64,000 nucleotides of DNA from Elusimicrobiota bacterium (GTDB lineage: Bacteria; Elusimicrobiota; UBA8919): positions 219,186 through 283,185 of the forward strand of contig JAQUMH010000001.1 of assembly GCA_028718185.1 (NCBI GenBank), read 5' to 3'. Shown here piece by piece: positions 1-8,150 of this stretch (within the stretch, counting starts at the first letter, position 1; the number at the start of each line of letters is the position of its first letter). The notes beneath the pieces are model-generated. The model was not told the DNA's origin and ran no database searches. It saw only the letters and a program-made list of their open reading frames with translations. The position numbers and the translations under genes are program-made.

Positions 1-202
1 CAAAAAGTTCACTAAACTTTTTAACCGCTTCCTGAACCTTATTCTCACCAATATCAACTATTCCTGCACTAATCGCTTCCCTTACTTTATCCGCAGGAAC
101 CGTTTTAGTCACTGCCACAAGTTTTACTGTATCCTTTCGCCCAACCTTGTTCTTCGCTTTTTCAATCCGTTCTAAAATATTCTTAATATTATCGCTAATC
201 AT
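1..202 (-). CDS. YggS/PLPBP-type PLP homeostasis protein, 5' part only
   Basis: This is the N-terminal 67 codons of a gene that runs off the left edge. The translation starts MISDNIKNILERIEKA and contains VAVTKTVP followed by a GENKVQEA block. This is the N-terminal signature of the YggS/PROSC pyridoxal-phosphate-binding homeostasis family, and Lys33 of VAVTK would carry PLP. The family is cytosolic and buffers PLP; it has no established catalytic reaction. The ATG at 202 fits the usual family start. A TTGTAA-16 bp-TATAAT promoter ends only about 10 bases before the ATG and no Shine-Dalgarno is visible, so the mRNA may be leaderless. Confidence 0.85.
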   Translation of the reverse strand, partial: MISDNIKNILERIEKAKNKVGRKDTVKLVAVTKTVPADKVREAISAGIVDIGENKVQEAVKKFSELF

Positions 203-211
203 TAAGCAACA

Positions 212-239
212 ATTATATCAAAAAATCAAAAAATTACAA
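212..239 (-). promoter_or_regulatory. sigma70-type promoter for the YggS-like gene
   Basis: On the minus strand TTGTAA (234-239) and TATAAT (212-217) are separated by 16 bp. The predicted transcription start, near 205, is almost on the ATG at 202, giving a leader of about 3 bases or none. The rest of the gap up to 401 shows no gene, only AT-rich sequence. Confidence 0.6.
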
Positions 240-401
240 CTAATTGCTTGATATTTTATATGTTATTCCTGTATTCTCCGATATATTTATACGATTATAC
301 TTGCAGTCGCTTTACATTTGAGAAGATAACATTCACTTTTTGTTTCCAATTCAATGTAAAAATTACTTGCGAAAGATGGAAAAGTCAACCATCCCAGTAC
401 T

Positions 402-3068
402 TTATTCTATCTTAACTGATAATATCTTAGATTTTCCTATAACCTTATTTTCTTTATTAACAAAGAGCAGAATATAATAGTAATTATCGGGTTGTAATGG
501 AATAACTCCAGTCGGTGTCCTTGTCCCTATGTCTAAATAATTATGTAAAATGGTGCTTGTTTTAACAATATTTTGTTGATGTTGCCTAAACATGTGAAGG
601 AATCGCATTAATTTAATATATACATTATTGCCCCTTAATAGTATAATACTACTAACATCGGGAAGATCATTCTTAGACCATTTTAAATTAACATTCTCTT
701 TAATTATCTCATATTCAAAATTAACATCTATTTCTTCTACTTGAGACATATCCTGACTAAGCACATCACTAATCTTGAAACTAAAATCTCTCACACCTGT
801 CGATGAAGTTCCCGGCTTTGCAATTGCTAGAATAAAATTATCTTCACTAAAGGCAAGAATAATATTTCCTGTTTGTACATCTATTATTTTGATATTAAGA
901 TTCGCAGATAATTTATTTTTTTCTAATGTCCGTGAAGAGATGGTTCCTGTAACAAAAGCATCAACTGATAATAAATTACCCATCTTTTTAGTATTTTCTT
1001 TATCAGTTAATCCTGACAAATTAAAAGATTGTTCTTTTAATATTTTTTCAACATAGATACTATCTACTACTTCCAATATCTCACAATCAATTATTTCTGT
1101 AGATAACTGCTTTGATAAGTTTGTGCCAAAGTTAGATTTGCTGACATCTAGATCTGTAAAATTTAGAACAGCAATTTTGTAAATATTTTTCTTTATAAGG
1201 TCTTTACTTATTTTTTTAGCTAATTTTTCAAGTTGTTGCAATATTAGTGGATTAATATAACTTTTTTTTGATTTATCATGAAATTCTTTCATTTTATAAG
1301 CCATTTTGCGGCTGTTGTAGGCTTCGGTATATTTTGGATATATTTGAATTGCTTTAGTATAATCTTCTATTGCCTTATTATATAATCTTTTCTTAATATA
1401 TGCACTCGCACGGTTGTAATAAGCCTTTGCATGTTTTGGATTTATTTGTATTGCTTTTGTATAATCTTCTATTGCCTTATCATATTCACCCTTAGCATCA
1501 TAAGCAAGCCCACGATTGCTGTAGGCTTCTGCATATTTTGAGTTTATCTGTAGTGCTTTTGTAAAGTCTTCTATTGCCTCATCATATAATCTTTTAATAC
1601 CATAAACATTTCCGCGGTTGTTGTAGGCTTCTGCATGTTTTGGGTTTATCTGTACTACTTTTGTATAGTCTTCTATTGCCTTATCATATAATTCTTTCCT
1701 GATATATACACCTGCACGGTTGTTGTATGCAGCACCTTTTTCTTTAGTTACACACTGACCCGTGGGATCAAATTCTATTGCTTTATTGTAATCCTCGACT
1801 GCCGGGTCATATTCGCCTTTTTCATAATAAGCAATCCCACGGTTGTAATATGCACCTGCATATTCCGGGTCATATTCGATTGCTTTAGTATAATCTTCTA
1901 TTGCCTTTTCATATAATCCCTTCTTGTCATAAACAAGCCCGCGGTTGTTGTAAACAGCACCTTTTTGTTTGAGCCCGCATTGACCCGTGGGATCAAGTTC
2001 TATTGCTTTATTGTAATCCTCTATCGCTCGGTCATATTCACCTTTATTGACATAAGTATATGCACGGCTGTTGTAGTTATCTGCATATTTTGGGTTTATC
2101 TGTATTGCTTTTGTATAATCTTTTATTGCCTCATCATACAATCCTTTCTTATCATAAGCAAGCCCACGGCTATAGTAGGCTCCTACAAATTTTGAATTTA
2201 TTTTTATTGCTTTATTACAATCTTCTATTGCCTTATCATATTCACCCTTAGCACCATAAGCAATCCCACGGTTGTTGTAAGCAGCACCTTTTTCTTTGAG
2301 CCCGCATTGACCCGTGGAGTCAAGTTCTATTGCTTTATTATAGTCCTCTATTGCCCGGTCATATTCACATTTTTTATTATAAACATATCCACGCATATGA
2401 TATACTTTTGCACTTTTTGGGTTTATTTCTAATATCTTTATGTAATCCTCTATTGCTTTATCATATAATCCTTTACTACAATAAACATCTCCACGTGCAT
2501 TATATGCTTCTTCATATTTTGGGTTTAATTCTATCGCTTTTGTATAATCTTCTATCGCCTTTTCATCTTCTCCGTTATAACTATACGCAATCCCGCGAAA
2601 AAAATATGAACTTGCATCTTTTGAGTTTAGTTCGATTGCTTTACTATGGTCTTCTATTGCCTTATCAAATAATCCTTTATTAAAATAAGAAATTCCGCGG
2701 TTGTTGTAGGCTTCTGTAAATTTTGAGTTTATTTGTACTGCTTTTGTATAATCTTCTATTGCCTTATCATATAATCCTTTCATTCCATAAGCAGTTCCGC
2801 GAATATAATATGACTTCGCATCTTTCAAGTTTAGTTTTATATTTTTCGTATAATCTTTTATTACTTTGTCATATTCTTTCAAGGCAAGATTTGTTATGTA
2901 TTTTTCGTGAAACTCTTCTATATCTTTTGGGTTTAATCCTATCGCTTTGTCAAAATCTCCTATTGTTCTAGCATTTTCGCTTTTTCCATCATAAGCAATT
3001 CCCCGGATGATAGATGGTAGTGTTATAAATATTAAAAACAAAACACATCTCGTTTTGTTTTTTCCCAT
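402..3068 (-). CDS. Exported TPR-array protein with CsgG-like and Fn3-like C-terminus
   Basis: The product is about 888 residues. A hydrophobic leader (MGKNKTRCVLFLIFITLPS) is followed by about 15 tetratricopeptide repeats of the form AYNNRG..Y..KG.YDKAIEDYTKAIQINPKYA. Next comes a CsgG/FlgO-like alpha/beta domain beginning KIAVLNFTDLDVS, and then a beta-rich tail resembling an Fn3 domain. TPRs bind proteins, and CsgG-like domains occur in envelope lipoproteins and secretion channels, so a periplasmic scaffold role is inferred; the substrate is unknown. Three repeats carry a 12-residue insert starting TGQC. The frame is open back to a TTG at 3128, but ATGs at 3104 and 3068 are likelier; 3068 puts the signal peptide at the N-terminus. 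An extended -10 promoter lies just upstream. Confidence 0.8.
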   Translation of the reverse strand: MGKNKTRCVLFLIFITLPSIIRGIAYDGKSENARTIGDFDKAIGLNPKDIEEFHEKYITNLALKEYDKVIKDYTKNIKLNLKDAKSYYIRGTAYGMKGLYDKAIEDYTKAVQINSKFTEAYNNRGISYFNKGLFDKAIEDHSKAIELNSKDASSYFFRGIAYSYNGEDEKAIEDYTKAIELNPKYEEAYNARGDVYCSKGLYDKAIEDYIKILEINPKSAKVYHMRGYVYNKKCEYDRAIEDYNKAIELDSTGQCGLKEKGAAYNNRGIAYGAKGEYDKAIEDCNKAIKINSKFVGAYYSRGLAYDKKGLYDEAIKDYTKAIQINPKYADNYNSRAYTYVNKGEYDRAIEDYNKAIELDPTGQCGLKQKGAVYNNRGLVYDKKGLYEKAIEDYTKAIEYDPEYAGAYYNRGIAYYEKGEYDPAVEDYNKAIEFDPTGQCVTKEKGAAYNNRAGVYIRKELYDKAIEDYTKVVQINPKHAEAYNNRGNVYGIKRLYDEAIEDFTKALQINSKYAEAYSNRGLAYDAKGEYDKAIEDYTKAIQINPKHAKAYYNRASAYIKKRLYNKAIEDYTKAIQIYPKYTEAYNSRKMAYKMKEFHDKSKKSYINPLILQQLEKLAKKISKDLIKKNIYKIAVLNFTDLDVSKSNFGTNLSKQLSTEIIDCEILEVVDSIYVEKILKEQSFNLSGLTDKENTKKMGNLLSVDAFVTGTISSRTLEKNKLSANLNIKIIDVQTGNIILAFSEDNFILAIAKPGTSSTGVRDFSFKISDVLSQDMSQVEEIDVNFEYEIIKENVNLKWSKNDLPDVSSIILLRGNNVYIKLMRFLHMFRQHQQNIVKTSTILHNYLDIGTRTPTGVIPLQPDNYYYILLFVNKENKVIGKSKILSVKIE

Positions 3069-3150
3069 ATATATATAGTGTTGATTTCTGTTGGAATATG
3101 GCATAATCGGACAAATTTCAAAATGCAAGCTTTATTTTACTTTAAGTTTA

Positions 3151-3159
3151 ATTATAGCA
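3151..3159 (-). promoter_or_regulatory. Extended -10 promoter for the TPR/CsgG gene
   Basis: The minus strand reads TTGCTATAAT, an extended -10 (TGnTATAAT), about 80-90 bases upstream of the preferred ATG at 3068. No good -35 box is seen, as is common for extended -10 promoters. It lies between this gene and the stop of the RNB gene. Confidence 0.5.
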
Positions 3160-3223
3160 AATTGTAAATGTTTTAAACATCGTTTAATTAATTAGCAACT
3201 ACAGCTGTACCCTTTATAAGTCA

Positions 3224-4696
3224 TCAGACTTTTTTAAAATCTATGTATCCACGTTCTACGTCTGCTAATGTTAGCTGTACGCGAATCCTGTTGCCTACGT
3301 CTATGCCCTCAAAACCTTGGACCAGGCGGCCTTCTACGGGTATAGTCAACAGCCGGACCCACGTTCCTTTGTCTGAAGCGCCGGTGACTATGGCGTCGAA
3401 CTGTTCACCGATTCTTGATTCAAGGAGAAGAGCAGCGGCGGATTTGCTGACCTGTCGTTCCACTTTATTAGCGGCATCTTCTTCTTCCGTGCAATGTTTT
3501 GCCAAAGCTACAATATCATCGTTGCTATATGGTAAGGAACTTTTTATTAATGCGGCTTTCAATAAGCGTTGTGTTATAAGATCAGTATACCTGCGATTAG
3601 GGGCTGTGGAATGGGTATAGTCTCTTACTGCAAGACCAAAGTGTCCCGGCGGAACAGTGTCTCCCGGAATTTCTGCGACGTATTCACCTGCCCCCATAAG
3701 TTTGATTACAGCAAGTGAGAGGTCAGGGAATCTTACCGGATCGGCTGCTTTCTCCTTAGTCAGAAACTCTTCCAACGCTTTTGAATCAGGTGTATCGGGA
3801 AGCTTAAACCCGTGTTCATTAGCAATCGCTACGATTCGTTCCCATCGTTTTGGAGTACGAACCACCCGTCGTATAGAAGGATATTTTTTTAATGAAAGAT
3901 ATCTGGCGGTTACACCGTTTGCCGCTATCATGAAATTTTCAATGATGTCTTTTGCCCGGTTCTTTTTTTCAACTTCAAGACCACGGATTTCATCACCGTC
4001 AAATACCGGCCTCGCTTCAACGGTTTCAAAACTAAGAGCACCCTGAACATGACGAAGATTCTTCATGCTTTGCGCCACTCTGTCCTGCAATCGCAGATTC
4101 TCTTCAAGTCCTTTTACCGAAGCTACGGCCTCAGGTATAATTCCATTTCCTTCAAGCCATGCGGCAACACTATTATAGGCAAGCTTTGCATGATTACGAA
4201 CATACGCCCTGTAAATATCAGAGCTATTTAAAGATCCATCTACTGAAAGCACTATCTCAATGACGATTGCCAGTCGAACCTCATTAAAGTTCAGGGATGT
4301 CAAGTCAGTGGAGAGTTTTTCAGGAAGCATCGGAAACACTTCGGCAGCGGTATATACAGAGGTAGTATTGTGGCGAGCGTGCTCGTCAATTGCTGAACCA
4401 TTCTTAACTGCCGAGTCCACATCAGCCACAGCAACAAGAATCTTTACTTTATCTGCCGGTATTGCCTCAGCAACAGTAAGCTGGTCCAGGTCACGGGAAT
4501 CATCGTTATCGATAGAAACCCATAACAGATTCCTAAGGTCACGAACAGACTCATCATTTATCGTCGTAATTGCTTTGAACTTACCAAGTTCGGAAAGTAC
4601 TTGAGCAGAAAAGTCAGGTAATAATCCTCTCGCAACCATAGCATTATGAGCGATTCTCTGTAAAATAGCCCGGTGCTGTTTATTATTAGTATTCAT
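3224..4696 (-). CDS. RNB-domain exoribonuclease (RNase II/R superfamily)
   Basis: A 490-residue protein with the RNB catalytic motif at residues 61-73 (SIDNDDSRDLDQL), whose acidic residues would bind the catalytic Mg ions of a 3'-5' hydrolytic exoribonuclease. The second conserved RNB block appears as STAPNRRYTDLITQR. A short OB/S1-like tail follows (GASDKGTWVRLL to ERGYIDFKKV). It is shorter than classical RNase II/R (about 640-810) because the N-terminal cold-shock domains are missing, as in the short RNB proteins of some bacteria. It is the last of three same-strand genes after the patatin and LssY-C genes. Base composition is richer in G+C than most neighbours (30 of 60 bases in 3361-3420), which could mean acquisition by transfer. 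Confidence 0.88.
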   Translation of the reverse strand: MNTNNKQHRAILQRIAHNAMVARGLLPDFSAQVLSELGKFKAITTINDESVRDLRNLLWVSIDNDDSRDLDQLTVAEAIPADKVKILVAVADVDSAVKNGSAIDEHARHNTTSVYTAAEVFPMLPEKLSTDLTSLNFNEVRLAIVIEIVLSVDGSLNSSDIYRAYVRNHAKLAYNSVAAWLEGNGIIPEAVASVKGLEENLRLQDRVAQSMKNLRHVQGALSFETVEARPVFDGDEIRGLEVEKKNRAKDIIENFMIAANGVTARYLSLKKYPSIRRVVRTPKRWERIVAIANEHGFKLPDTPDSKALEEFLTKEKAADPVRFPDLSLAVIKLMGAGEYVAEIPGDTVPPGHFGLAVRDYTHSTAPNRRYTDLITQRLLKAALIKSSLPYSNDDIVALAKHCTEEEDAANKVERQVSKSAAALLLESRIGEQFDAIVTGASDKGTWVRLLTIPVEGRLVQGFEGIDVGNRIRVQLTLADVERGYIDFKKV

Positions 4697-4732
4697 AAAG
4701 TATATCTTCTCCCATTTTCGAACATTAAGACG

Positions 4733-5416
4733 TTAATCCGGATGACTTGGCGTAATGCTTGCTATCTTTATTTTACCATCGGTAAAATATTTGTCTCCAC
4801 CACCGTTGCGGCCGTCCATTTTCCAACCGACACCTTCAATTTCATAGACATTACCAAGTAAACCGGTTTTCCCAATATCACTAATAAGTTTATCACGTTC
4901 TGCATCAATATCCGGATCTATGTGATGCGTAAGCTGTCCTGTTAAGTGGCTAAATCCGATACTTGTATCAAATGTTGCGGCACCTAACCATAATATTCTA
5001 CCGGAAATGTCAAGGTTAACCGAGCGCCAAAAACGGACATGATGACGGCGGCGAGGACTGTTATTTACAAGTTGCTCAAAAGTAATATCCTGTTTCCGGT
5101 CATAAAAATACAAATTACTGACCGGAGCATCCTTATAAGGTCTGTGTATCATTACACTTTCCACTTCATGGGTAAGTGATAATATATTTCTTTTATCGGC
5201 AGGATACCATCCTGCCATAAACAGAATATGCGCCACCTCAGCTGAAGTACCTATCAAACCTATGTTGATTGGATCGCCGGGTGTTCCTTGTTTAGTAACT
5301 GTCGTTTTAGAAACGTTTGAAAAAGATACCAAATGCTTATATCGATGATGCAACATACCAGGTAAGATTACATATGAAACAAACATATAGGCACCTAAAA
5401 TAGAAGCTAATGGCAT
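4733..5416 (-). CDS. LssY C-terminal domain protein, membrane-anchored
   Basis: A 227-residue protein with an N-terminal hydrophobic segment (SILGAYMFVSYVILPGML), then a domain matching the LssY C-terminal family: NIGLIGTSAEVAHILFMAGWYPADK, HRPYKDAPVSNLYFYDRKQD, and the RHHVRFWR block. The domain is found alone or fused to PAP2/DedA-type membrane phosphatases in envelope loci. Its biochemical function is not established and none is claimed here. It starts 23 bp after the patatin stop and ends 36 bp before the RNB start, so the three are probably cotranscribed. The pairing with a phospholipase suggests a membrane-lipid context. Confidence 0.78.
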   Translation of the reverse strand: MPLASILGAYMFVSYVILPGMLHHRYKHLVSFSNVSKTTVTKQGTPGDPINIGLIGTSAEVAHILFMAGWYPADKRNILSLTHEVESVMIHRPYKDAPVSNLYFYDRKQDITFEQLVNNSPRRRHHVRFWRSVNLDISGRILWLGAATFDTSIGFSHLTGQLTHHIDPDIDAERDKLISDIGKTGLLGNVYEIEGVGWKMDGRNGGGDKYFTDGKIKIASITPSHPD

Positions 5417-5439
5417 ATGATATTATTATATTGGCGGGC

Positions 5440-6366
5440 TCAGCTTTCCTGTAAATATTTTTTGAGAACTTCTACTACAGATTCTGCCGCTCTTTCTCCG
5501 TTTTTAATAATTTCTTCAGCTCTATTAAACTCAAACCAGCCTACGGTCATATTATGATTGGGCTCAAGCAGAAAATCCGGTTTATTTGTCAGTAAATCCA
5601 TCTGAATCAGATTATATTCAATAATATTCCTGGTTTGCATAGAGATATTAAGGATATTGGGAAGAATTTTGTTTTTACGATTATAATCTATATTAATAAA
5701 ATGCTCTCCCCATTTTTCATTAGGTAGTGATTTCCAATTATTTATTTTGCCGAATATTTTTTTAAAGACCGGATTCTGGGGTTTTACTTTTTTGACATTT
5801 TTCCTATATTCCGGTGATGGAACAACATTAACCGATAAAACAACATCAGCACCCATATCACGTACTACGGACGTAGGCAAAGGAACGGACAAACCCCCGT
5901 CTATCAGAATTCTATCTCCTATAACTGCCGGTGTAAAAACAACCGGAACGGAACTGCTTGCTTTTATTGCATCCAGCAAACTACCTTTTTCAAAAATATA
6001 TTTTGTGCCGGTGAGAAAATCCGTAGCAACAACCCTAAAAGGTATATTAAGTTCTGAAATATCAATGTCGGAAATTAAAGTTTTTAAATATTTAGTAATG
6101 TGCTCGCCGGAGATAAAACCTGAATGTGACAGCGAAGGTAAAAACAACTCCCAAGTACGTCCTTTTCTTAAATTAAGTGCTATTTCTTCCAGTTCAAAAG
6201 ATGAAATGCCTGCAGCATAAAGTCCGCCTACTATCGCACCCATGCTTGTACCTGCAATGAAACTAACCGGAATCTGATTCATTTCCAGTACTTTTAAAAT
6301 TCCTATATGCGCCAAACCGCGCACAGCACCGCCGCCAAGAGCTATCCCGATTTTTCTTTTATTCAT
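5440..6366 (-). CDS. Patatin-like phospholipase (RssA/NTE family)
   Basis: A 308-residue patatin-fold hydrolase. It has the oxyanion loop GGGAVRGLAHIGIL (residues 11-24), the nucleophile elbow GTSMG with Ser41, and the catalytic-dyad Asp156 in LIDGG. The family hydrolyses acyl esters of phospholipids or lysophospholipids; the exact substrate cannot be read from sequence. There is no signal peptide, so it probably acts at the cytoplasmic membrane face. The length is typical of bacterial RssA-like proteins. It heads a likely operon with the LssY-C and RNB genes. Confidence 0.88.
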   Translation of the reverse strand: MNKRKIGIALGGGAVRGLAHIGILKVLEMNQIPVSFIAGTSMGAIVGGLYAAGISSFELEEIALNLRKGRTWELFLPSLSHSGFISGEHITKYLKTLISDIDISELNIPFRVVATDFLTGTKYIFEKGSLLDAIKASSSVPVVFTPAVIGDRILIDGGLSVPLPTSVVRDMGADVVLSVNVVPSPEYRKNVKKVKPQNPVFKKIFGKINNWKSLPNEKWGEHFINIDYNRKNKILPNILNISMQTRNIIEYNLIQMDLLTNKPDFLLEPNHNMTVGWFEFNRAEEIIKNGERAAESVVEVLKKYLQES

Positions 6367-6432
6367 ATTTCATTAAGCAACTATAACGTTTATATATTTT
6401 CTTTAGTTAGGATTTAAAGAAATTATTATGAA

Positions 6433-7437
6433 CTAATATTTTTCCTGTTTATTGCTTACAATACCATAAAGTTCTGAAACTGTAAGGAATTTTACGTTAT
6501 ATTTCTCTTTTATCGTAGTCAATACCAGTTTCATTGCATTCCAATATGCTTCATGGTTCCAGTTTGAAAAATGGTGACTTATGAAAAATGGGCGCCGTTC
6601 TCTAAAACATTTTTCTGCCTCTTCAAGATAAAGCATAACCATGTCACCTTCGGACTTCATCATGTTAATTTTGTGTATTTCATCAAAAATATAGAAATTA
6701 TAATCCATCAGCATTATATTTTTATTATATTCATGGCCATAGGATATTGGAAATTGAATAATTGTATACAACTTTCCTTTATGTTTTATAGTAATTCGGT
6801 CAAATTCCTCATAACGATTCTCCACAACGGAAGTAATCGAATAAATATTGTTTTCTATCATTACAGGAAAAACCTTGTAGTTCATCGCCAATAACGGAAA
6901 TCTTACATGATGAACCGGCTCCGGCAGAAATCTACATAGTTCATTAAATTCTTTAAACTCCCTCCCCCAATCATCTTCTACCCATTTACTACCGTTAAAA
7001 TGGCCGTTAAGATGAGTCTCAACATCATGTTCTTCTTCTAATGCCTCTAATGTATATTCTGTTCTCTTTGCTACTTCCGTACTTACTCCACCAAAACCTA
7101 TTTCAGAAATACCTGCTTTTAATGGATTAACAGGATCCACGTATTTTTTATTTTCGTTATCAGGAATAAAGTAAACTCCGCTAATAAAAAAAGTGAATTT
7201 GACTTTATTATCTTTTGCAAACTCAAGAATATTCTGCCATCGTTCAAGCGACTTGCCTCCATCAAAACTGGCAATAACTGTGAGTGTACCGCTATCAAGA
7301 TATCTCGAATAAGAAACTTTTTGAACAGTATAGGAAAAATCCTCACCAACAACTCTACAATTTGACAGTATATTAAATTGAATGATTAAAACAAAAATAA
7401 TCCTAAACGAAAATCTACCAAAACCTGATGAACTCAC
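6433..7437 (-). CDS. NodB/polysaccharide deacetylase-like exported protein, degenerate motif
   Basis: A 334-residue protein with a hydrophobic leader (FRIIFVLIIQFNIL) and a NodB-like fold: LTVIASFDGGKS...WQNILEFAKDNKVKFTFFISG, then a HLNGH block resembling the H(S/T)xxH metal motif. The usual TFDDG motif reads SFDGG: the first Asp (catalytic base) is kept but the second Asp, normally a metal ligand, is Gly. It may therefore be inactive or use altered chemistry. A GTG start at 7437 is chosen because GGAGGT lies 4 bases upstream; the longer frame to 7449 would put that Shine-Dalgarno inside the gene. No partner gene identifies the substrate. Confidence 0.65.
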   Translation of the reverse strand: MSSSGFGRFSFRIIFVLIIQFNILSNCRVVGEDFSYTVQKVSYSRYLDSGTLTVIASFDGGKSLERWQNILEFAKDNKVKFTFFISGVYFIPDNENKKYVDPVNPLKAGISEIGFGGVSTEVAKRTEYTLEALEEEHDVETHLNGHFNGSKWVEDDWGREFKEFNELCRFLPEPVHHVRFPLLAMNYKVFPVMIENNIYSITSVVENRYEEFDRITIKHKGKLYTIIQFPISYGHEYNKNIMLMDYNFYIFDEIHKINMMKSEGDMVMLYLEEAEKCFRERRPFFISHHFSNWNHEAYWNAMKLVLTTIKEKYNVKFLTVSELYGIVSNKQEKY

Positions 7438-7511
7438 TGTTACCTCCAATCATATATTTCAAACGACAATTCTGGCAATTCCGAGAACGATACTTTAACT
7501 ACCGAGGGATA

Positions 7512-7590
7512 GCTCCTCTACTAATGCTTTGGAGGACAATAATCCACTCACCACAAAACATCAGCCAACCACTGAACCGTTGTCGGGCAA
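7512..7590. repeat. Two dispersed hairpin-repeat copies (CTTTGGAGGA and GAACCGTTG types)
   Basis: Between the NodB-like gene and coaD lie TCCTC..AATGCTTT..GGAGGA (about 7513-7536) and a copy of the CCACTGAACCGTTG element (7570-7583) with a damaged GCCCGCC/GGCGGGC stem. Related copies occur near 10508, 11617, 18451 and 54028. There is no coding potential. Confidence 0.6.
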
Positions 7591-7594
7591 CTAC

Positions 7595-7665
7595 AACACT
7601 ACAACTCTATAACTCTATAACTCTATAACTCTATAACCCTATAACCCTACAACCCTACAACCCTA
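7595..7665. repeat. 9-bp minisatellite ending in the coaD stop codon
   Basis: About eight tandem copies of a nonamer, AACTCTATA grading into AACCCTATA and AACCCTACA (plus strand). The array runs up to and includes the coaD stop codon (CTA at 7663-7665, TAG on the minus strand), so the array edge coincides with the gene end. Confidence 0.85.
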
Positions 7666-8136
7666 TTTTTTAGCCTTAAACATCTTCACTACAATTGGAG
7701 GGACGAAACATTTTATGTCTCCGCCAAATAAAGCGATTTCTTTTACAAGAGTTGAAGAAAGATAAGTCCATTTTTCTGCAGGTGTCAAAAACATTGTTTC
7801 TATTTCCGGGTATAGTTTTCTATTGGTTAATGCCATTTGAAATTCGTACTCAAAATCACTTACTGCCCGAAGCCCTCTTATAATAACTCTTGCGTTCTTT
7901 TTTTTCATAAAATTAACCAGCAAACCGTCAAATGACTCAACAACAACATTCTTTTCCTTTACCGTATTTTTAAGAATTGACACCCGTTCCGGTGCCGTAA
8001 AAAATGACTTTTTGGAAGATGTGGAAACGACAGCTACAACAAGTTTGTCAAATATTTTTGCCGATCTGTTTATAATATCCAAATGTCCGTAAGTTGCAGG
8101 ATCAAAAGTTCCCGGATAAACAGCAATTTTTTTCAT
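7663..8136 (-). CDS. coaD: Phosphopantetheine adenylyltransferase
   Basis: A 157-residue CoaD that transfers AMP from ATP to 4'-phosphopantetheine, the penultimate step of coenzyme A synthesis. It shows the N-terminal nucleotidyltransferase signature YPGTFDPATYGH (TxGH at residues 15-18), the RGLRAVSDFEYE block, and the C-terminal SSTLVKE motif. Length and order match the bacterial family. It begins 14 bp after the recG stop, so the two are probably cotranscribed, a common arrangement. The stop codon lies in the last unit of a minisatellite. Confidence 0.97.
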   Translation of the reverse strand: MKKIAVYPGTFDPATYGHLDIINRSAKIFDKLVVAVVSTSSKKSFFTAPERVSILKNTVKEKNVVVESFDGLLVNFMKKKNARVIIRGLRAVSDFEYEFQMALTNRKLYPEIETMFLTPAEKWTYLSSTLVKEIALFGGDIKCFVPPIVVKMFKAKK

Positions 8137-8150
8137 AATATTCCCCTCCT

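Noticed and set aside
2330-2683. Plus-strand open frames across the TPR gene
   Set aside because: They are antisense shadows of the repetitive TPR coding sequence: Leu/His/Tyr-rich translations, no Shine-Dalgarno, no family signature.
7595-7665. CRISPR array or telomere-like repeat
   Set aside because: Units are 9 bp in direct tandem without spacers, and no cas gene is present; resemblance to TAGGG telomere units is coincidental.
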